DNA of 64,000 nt. It comes from Symbiodinium natans. Its lineage: Eukaryota; Sar; Dinophyceae; Suessiales; Symbiodiniaceae. Positions within the stretch are counted from its first letter, which is position 1. Every line of letters begins with the position of its first letter. Below the pieces are notes generated by a model. The model worked only from the letters and a program-made list of their open reading frames with translations, was not told the origin of the DNA and did not search any database. The stretch is taken from positions 595,001-659,000 of the forward strand of contig CAJNDS010000802.1 of NCBI GenBank assembly GCA_905221605.1. The letters are read 5' to 3'. This document shows positions 58,013-64,000 of the stretch, piece by piece. The position numbers and the translations under genes are program-made.

Positions 58013-59169
58013 TGTAGAAGTAGGCATGGAGAGAGTAGGAGTAGAAGAAACATGCCTGCCACGCTTAAAATTCCCTCCAAAAAATAGGCATGCTGGCCGA
58101 GCTGCACTGCGTTCTGACTTTGTGAATCTCGCATGCGTTGGGAAAGTGTTGCCTCAAGCTGTTGTCCCTTTGCGGCTAAAAAGCAGATTCTCAGCTTTCT
58201 TCAGTGGAGAAGTATGTAGATGACGGTGCGGAAGCTACGCACTCATGGGCAAGCAAAAAACAGTCCAGCCCGATGGACGGTAAAGTTAAGGATTTATCGA
58301 ACTCATGTTGTGTGTGTGTGGTTCAGTGAAGACTTTCAACCCAAACAGCTCTTTGGGTTGTATCTGCCGAAAGGCAAGCGCACCACAGTGCCGTTTAGGT
58401 CACGCAGCCAGAAGAAGAAGCAAACTTCCAGCAAGAAGCGCGGCCCTCGGTCTGGCCCGTCGCTGCTACAGCTTTGGATGAATCTGGCCTGTCAAAGTAG
58501 CAGGTTCTTAGTTTGAGCATAGAACTGAATGGATGTGGGTGCAGCCGTTTCAATTCTTGAGGAAGGTGCTGCTGAATGGAGATTTTCTGGAACGGGAGCA
58601 GAACAAGTTGGGCACCTGGGCTAGCTGCACCGTGGCGATGCTTGCGTGTTGACCAACACGGCTACGAACATGATGCACCAGATTTGCTTGGACTGCTCAA
58701 TGTACAGCAGACATTCACAAAGCCCTTGGGGTGTTGAGGCTTCCCTTCAGGAACTGGCACTGCAAAGAGCCGCACCTTCAGACACGGAAATGTTGTCAGC
58801 TTTGTTCAGATGTTTTCATGTCCGATGGCTATAAGCAGCTAGCGACAAGTTCCCTTTTGATGACGTCACTGCCCATGTCGGTTTTGCGTTCTTTGCGGTT
58901 GTTGGCATGTCTAGACCCCTGGAGGTGGTTGTTTTGAAGTAGTGTGTTTTAAGGAATTATTCTTCTTGATAGTGGCAGCCTTGCCATTCTCCTGAGGCTG
59001 AAGAAGGTGTTCCGGAAAGATGTCGCGTGGCTGGTATCTCACGCAGGGCTCCCAGTTCGGATGCTGGTGCTGACATGCCAACCTCCAGTTGCAACAGTGA
59101 AGAAGCATGAGCCGTGTGGCAGGCTAACAAGGTAGTCAGAAAGGGGCAAAACATCAGTCAGCGCAGGGC

Positions 59170-60165
59170 ATGGCCGAGTACAGCCTTTACGTTGAGGCAT
59201 TGGCGTTCGTACAGTTCTTCTTGAACCGTCTCTGCTCAGATGCGCACTTGTTGAACAGGTAGGTTGGTGCCTGTTGGTTTTGCTAGACGCTGTAGTTCCT
59301 GTGGAAGCCCCACATCATTCATTGAATGGTTTGAGAAGCTGTTAATTTTCTAGTTTCCTCGTAGTGGCGCAAGGAGGTTTTCGCAAGTCCAAATTGCATG
59401 GTCCCAAAAAGAAAAAGCTTGTCTCAGCTGGGGGTCGTTCTTGCGGACGCATGCTTGACTCGCCTTACAGTTGTGACGTCATTTGTGCGAGCAGATTGCC
59501 AAAGCTCGTGGATCAAGCGCGAGAGTGGGCTGTGGAAGGCTTAGCTACTACTCCACGAAGATGGCAGCAAAATATGCACGAGCATATCAGTGATCAGGTA
59601 GCGGACTTCCCGGAACACCTCTCTGCAACGACAACATGCAGGCTGCCAGGACCACTTCGATTGACACATGTTTGTGCGCAATATGCCTACTGAGTCACAT
59701 GCATATCAGGACGAGCGCCGCCGACTTCTTATCAGTTCTTGCCAATAGAATGTGCGAAAAGTTAGGTAGACCGGAGCAATGCATGGGCCACTGTAACTGA
59801 TGCCTCCAGCATGAGACTCAGGGACTCCCCAACCCAGGTATCAGTCATCGACTTCTTTAAGGACAAGCTGATGGACCGTTCATCCAAAAAGTTCGGCAGC
59901 TGGCTCACTTCGCAGAGCTCTCTTGCTGCGCCCTGCACCACAAAGAATGAGGGACTAGCATGGACGTGACCAAGGTGACCAAATGCTGGAGTACCTGGAT
60001 GAGGTTTGCGTCACAGACCAGAAGGACGCTACGCGCGACGTGCGGCAAGTTTGGGCCCTTAAAGTTTTTCGGCCCATGTCTGCAAACTTGATTAACCAGG
60101 AGAGGCTGGATAACTGGCAGATTTATGTGGTATTGGCCTGCTTTGCGGCCAAGCTCTCAGTATAG
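59170..60165 (+). CDS. Unrecognised multi-exon protein
   Basis: An ATG at 59170, two or three bases after a CGCAG acceptor, opens an exon MAEYSLYVEALAFVQFFLNR and LCSDAHLLN, ending at a canonical GTAGGT donor (59259). Further exons follow AG acceptors: LVDQAREWAVEGLATTPRRW and on (about 59503-59598, with GT at 59599); VSVIDFFKDKLMDRSSKKFG and SWL (from about 59839); DQMLEYLDEVCVTDQKDATR and DVRQVWALKV (about 59981-60075). All are helical and charged, consistent with a soluble protein. I do not recognise the family. The 3' end is uncertain; the stop at about 60163 may lie in an intron. Confidence 0.45.
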
Positions 60166-61702
60166 ATGCGACACCCAGCTTTCAAGTGCACTCTGCTGCA
60201 GCTGGACAAGAGGTGCTCTTGGCGGGCGGAGCAGCAGCTTGTTGGCTGTCCTCTCAGATGCTACGTGATGTATCGTGCTGTTACTTTCCCACAGCCGCCT
60301 ATTTAGCCGAGCACCTGATCGACAGCAAAAGTCGGAGCGCCCACGAGGTTTTACGGCGCTGAGTTCCTTCGCTCGACCCGGCCCCATGAACTTCGCTCTC
60401 CGGACCCGGCGCTTGATGCCCAAGGATGATAGGGTTTAGGGATTAGGGATGTGCACAAGAGACTGTGCAGAACCTGCACGGAGACATGCAAACAACATCG
60501 AACCATTTTTTCGGAGCGCGTTCCAACCCAGTCTGTTCGCAGCTGACAAAGAGCAAATCAAGGAGTGCGAGGATCATCCAGAAGCAGCCGGATGTAGATG
60601 ATCGTAGATATGTTCACGAAACATTCCCACGATTCAGCTGTCAACGTCGTGTAGCACACATGTATGCATCGTGACATCTTAGGAAAAGCGAATTGCTGCA
60701 GCAGCATTCTTAAAAGTAAAAGAGCCTGTGCCTTGGGCAGGGGCCAACAGTTGAAGATGTTTTTGGCTTGTGTGGAGGGTGTAGGGAAGAGGCAATCTCG
60801 AAGGTACGGAGCTGTGAAGTCCGAAACTGTTTTGAAAACGTGGCTATTGAACTCTGCTGTGCCCTCGGAGAACAGCCTCTGGGACAACTTCTGCGCACGT
60901 GGGGGAACCTTTGTGCAGGAGGGGGAGGAGGAGTAACTCCTGACTTGTGGGAACACCCGCTCGCATCAGAAATGGGACAGAAGAAGCTCAGAGGAGTGAA
61001 TTAGACGAGTCGGAGTCGGGCGAGTGCTGGTAAGGTTCAGTTTGAGGCTTCGGGTCTGAGAGACTTTTGAACAAAACTAAACCCCACTGCAGCGCGCCAA
61101 CGGGTGCATACACCAGCAATTAGTGAACAGAAACTTGTCGTGATGTTTCTTTGGTTTCCTGTTTGTTTCGGGTAGGTTTTTCATGTGCGCGTAAGTGCAA
61201 CCTGCGAAACCCTGTCAACGCGGGATTGCTTTTACTTTTCCACGACGGTAGGCGCGAATCTCCGAGTGCGTAAGTAGAGAGCTCTGTCCGCACATATCTG
61301 CAACTGCGGAGTTCCATAGGGTTCCAGGTGTTCTAGGCAACGTAGCACTTGGTGTCAGCAAGCGGTCGAACATGAGCTGGTCTGAGGGTGGAGATGACCA
61401 TGAGAAATCCCGGCGCGCAGTCCGAAGCTGAACAATGCTGAACATGCCTTTGGCAAATAAGCCGCGCTGCACTGAACAGTCCCTAAACCAGTCCTCCCCG
61501 GCTGCGAGGCCTGCACCGCAAGGCTGGCCAGGCGCAGCAAAAAAGCAAAGTGCAAATTTTCAGAGAGCGAGAGAGAGGGAGAGAGAGATCAATTAGCGCG
61601 CCCTGTGCCGTGATTCTGATGATGCACATGCACATCTTGGGCACGTATAGCTGGGTGGCAGCAGTGTCAACAAAATGTCACTTCCAGGTGCTGTGTCCCC
61701 AG
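60166..61702. other. Spacer with a short telomere-like stretch
   Basis: A two- to three-unit TTTAGGG stretch lies at 60430-60450, and a GAGAGAGGG run at 61562-61589. No recognisable protein on either strand. The frame around 60664-60936 has no motif. Confidence 0.35.
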
Positions 61703-61790
61703 GGTATCCTGCAGGGCATACCGCCGGGTATCCCACGGGGTATCCCGCAGCATATCCGGGGTATCCAGGTGCTGGTTACCCAGGGCACAT
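61703..61790 (+). CDS. Pro-Gly-Tyr-rich exon
   Basis: After the CCCCAG at 61697-61702, an exon with a canonical GTGAGC donor (61791) encodes GYPAGHTAGYPTGYPAAYPG followed by YPGAGYPG. GYP repeats of this type form flexible tails in annexins, rhodopsins, RNA-binding and cell-surface proteins. The repeat alone does not identify the protein. The exons on either side were not found. Confidence 0.45.
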
Positions 61791-62454
61791 GTGAGCGGTT
61801 GAAGGATGTTTTCCCACATGCCCATTCACTGTGCTAATGCTAACGCACTGCGCCGCCATGCCAAAAAGCGGGCATCTCCAAGTCTCATGCGAGATCTTTG
61901 CGTCTCACTGCATGAGTTGGGCGATCCGGCCGGGTGGCAGCAAAAAAACTGATTAAAAGGGTTGCTCACAGAGCAACTCATGCTTGGGAGTTAATTTACT
62001 CTTGACCTTCACTAGTGTTTTTTGCCAGGATACAACTGCAAGTATGACTGGCCACACCGCTCGTGGTGGCATGGCAGATGCAATCGCTATACGCAGTCAT
62101 TTGGCTGGCGGTCACTGCAAGGTGACGTTGATTTGTTTGGCCATGGCGAACAACGCTTCGGCGCCAAAATCTCAGCGAACCATGCTGCCATCTTTGCCTG
62201 ACACTTGCCACGATCTGGCAGTGCCGTGATTCAGTGATGCAGGTGTTATATTTGTCCAAAAATATGAAAAAACTCGCACTAAGATCAAGGATAATACGAC
62301 TTCTCCGATGTTTTTGCCAGCAAAGCCCAGGAGAACGTTCTTCCCAAGAAATCACCAGGAGGGCAGAGCGCTGCGGACGGCTTGGAGCTGCTTGGCTGAT
62401 GCTTCGCCTTGAGGTCCGATTCCACACAGAGGTCCTAAGTAGGCCTTTAATTGG

Positions 62455-62489
62455 TTTAGGGTTTAGGGTTTAGGATTTAGGGTTTAGGC
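62455..62489. repeat. TTTAGGG array
   Basis: Four to five TTTAGGG units, near perfect, shortly before the coiled-coil gene. Confidence 0.85.
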
Positions 62490-62705
62490 TTTGTGTATAG
62501 ACTCTGAGCATCGGGCTCTTCAGCAACACGGCATCCCAGTTTCTGGAGTTTAGATGTCAAGGGGAAGCATTAAAGCATGTTAAAACCGGAGCTCCACCGC
62601 TTTTGACATAGACTCAACGCGAAGCTTGAGCCGCTTGTTACACTACTACAACCAAACTGTTGCTGGAAGCTTGCTAGCCGAGGCTTTGCAAACAAGCAGT
62701 TGCAG

Positions 62706-63990
62706 TGCTTGTTGGGGACATGCGTGCTGAGATTCAACAGGCATCGCGCAGATTGCACCAGCCCCTCTCTCTACAGATGCACCTCTGTACGCCACGCCGA
62801 GAATCTGCAAGATGCCGCACTATACTTGTGTGATCATGCGTGTACGTCATTTTGGAATGCACCGAGAGGCCGTTGGACAGCTTAAGGGTGAAGCTCAGAG
62901 CGCGAGTGCCACACGGAATCCCATTGCGGCGAAGCTGCTTCTCGTTGCAGACAACCTGCCCCGTGGCAGCTACAGCTACATGCAGTTGATGTCATGTGAT
63001 TCTTGGGGTGCTTCGGAGACTGTTGTGACGGCATGACCTGCAGTGATGGAATACATGTCCTATACTCGTAGAGATGCTGACATTCTGTGTCAGAGCCAAG
63101 GCAGCATGCAGAGAAGGTCCTTTGGATGAACTGACGAACCCGAAGCTGCTTGAGCTGCTTCGGCTGCTTGCCTGCGAAAGATGGCAACCGCTTACGCTCT
63201 GAGGATGCGTTGGGCAAGATGCGCGAGCTGCTTACGCACTCAAACTGGGAGTTGGGCCAAAGGCTTGACCTGCAGATGCAGGACAGGCTGACAAAAACGC
63301 AAGAGTCGTGTGCAGCGCAGAGAGACTTGTAGTGTGTTTTGTGTTTTGTGTTGTTTTGTCCCCTGTGTCTAGCTCTTGGCAACTTGACTCGGGGCTGGCA
63401 GCATGGCAGGTGAATGCCCAGCTTGGTGACCACATGCAGTCCTCCAGGGAGCTCACGCTTGACACTGTCACCCGCATTGAGCAAGGGATGAAGCGCCGCT
63501 TGGATGTCTGAGCCTGTCGGCGAGTGCTGTCTCAGAGTCACAGTGCCACAGGTTCCGTGATTTCCATGTTCCGTGTTTTTCCATGCCCTGAGGATTAGAG
63601 GCAAACCTTAGCCGCGAAACTAGCGAGCTCCGATCAGAGATCGGCAGGGTGAAGGCAGGTCTTGAGGACACGTTAAAGGAGGTACAGTTTGAAACAGTTT
63701 GATTGCTGCTTCAGGAGGTGGTCACCGGCATCTCAACTCAAGTTGAACGGGAATCACAGGCAGCCGCTGGGCCACCTTACAGTTCGGAAATGCTAAGAGT
63801 CTGCGCACTTTTGCAGCGCCAAGCTTGCAGATGTGCTTGGTGGTCCTTCCGTGTCATGTTGCGCAAGTGCTTGAGGTCCAACGGCACAGTATGCAAAATA
63901 TGACCGGCTTCGAAAGCCGGCTGATGCAGCAGCTGGCTCATACCCGGCAGGAATTCGAGGATCACATCAGGAGTGTCCAGGGTGCATGAT
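62706..63990 (+). CDS. Coiled-coil protein, runs off the right edge
   Basis: A series of short + strand exons after AG acceptors, all with heptad-like, charged helical sequence: VGDMRAEIQQASRRLHQ (about 62711-62761); AVGQLKGEAQSASATRN (about 62872-62922); DALGKMRELLTHSNWELGQR and LDLQMQDRLTKTQESC (about 63203-63320); LAAWQVNAQLGDHMQSSREL and TLDTVTRIEQGMKRR (about 63396-63500); LSRETSELRSEIGRVKAGLE (about 63608-63668); EVVTGISTQVERESQ (about 63715-63759); FESRLMQQLAHTRQEFEDHI (about 63911-63970). The pattern predicts a long coiled coil, as in cytoskeletal or tethering proteins. No family could be named. A 240-residue - strand frame over the same region is antisense. The gene is truncated by the window end. 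Confidence 0.55.
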
Positions 63991-64000
63991 ACACACATTT

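Larger units (their letters stand above)
52690..59160. other. Long region of spacer/introns with weak exon candidates
   Basis: Candidate + strand exons: EQHIVFCQVYNEFFPSETCQ (about 54001-54060); EVWEQQKQHWQENPQMLHQ (about 57750-57838, followed by a stop after KR); and a basic stretch FSEDFQPKQLFGLYLPKGKR (about 58322-58381) with a Lys/Arg-rich tail. None matches a family known to me. Repeats and the MITE copy at 56300 are listed separately. The Leu-rich and Pro-rich frames on the - strand come from low-complexity DNA. Confidence 0.3.

Noticed and set aside
57673-58134. Leu-rich - strand membrane protein
   Set aside because: Leu clusters come from CAG/AGA-rich + strand sequence, with no start context or family match. 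A + strand exon overlaps it.
62882-63604. 240-residue open frame on the - strand
   Set aside because: It is antisense to several coiled-coil exons on the + strand, has no recognisable motif, and crosses predicted introns.

Overview
This looks like nuclear DNA of a dinoflagellate, most likely of the Symbiodiniaceae/Suessiales type. Three things in the sequence support this. First, recognisable proteins are cut into many short exons whose introns mostly start with GC rather than GT and end in AG followed by G. Second, degenerate TTTAGGG arrays are scattered inside introns and spacers. Third, every gene that could be identified lies on the + strand, as in dinoflagellate unidirectional gene blocks. 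No bacterial-style operons, Shine-Dalgarno sites, tRNA, rRNA or CRISPR array were seen. Most long open frames on the - strand are antisense shadows or low-complexity translations.

Layout, left to right. 1-4.5 kb: a possible small secreted protein (2063-2669) and a small gene coding for a protein with a Gly-Gly/Cys-Cys N-terminus (3757-4442). 5.5-18.7 kb: a large myosin heavy-chain gene, assembled here from about 30 exons, with P-loop, switch 1, switch 2, RCIKPN segment, IQ-like neck and coiled-coil tail. One intron of this myosin contains a complete intronless cyclophilin gene (14980-15537) in the same orientation. It also contains a 290-bp transposon-like element with an 8-bp target duplication. 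19-25.2 kb: repeat-rich DNA followed by fragments of PDZ-containing protein(s). 25.6-28.2 kb: a two-exon pentatricopeptide-repeat (PPR) gene, presumably an organelle RNA-binding factor. 29.7-31.7 kb: exons of a von Willebrand factor type D (VWD) protein. 36.8-37.1 kb: the N-lobe of a protein kinase. 42.7-50.1 kb: exons of MATE-family efflux transporter(s). 52.0-52.6 kb: an NMN adenylyltransferase-like exon. 59.2-60.2 kb: an unrecognised multi-exon gene. 61.7 kb: a Pro-Gly-Tyr-rich exon. 62.7 kb to the right edge: a coiled-coil protein that runs out of the window.

The genes do not form a pathway: motor, isomerase, organelle RNA factor, extracellular protein, kinase and transporter stand side by side, as expected for dinoflagellates, where transcripts are matured by spliced-leader trans-splicing. 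The most novel content is in the repeats. There is a three-copy miniature inverted-repeat family (17824, 51454, 56300) with GGGGG-type ends and 4-bp target duplications, a hAT-like element, a 240-bp inverted repeat with telomere-like arms (22439-22678), and three tandem hairpins (37798-38046). Exon boundaries were inferred by eye from conserved protein motifs and reading phase. They are predictions, not transcript evidence.
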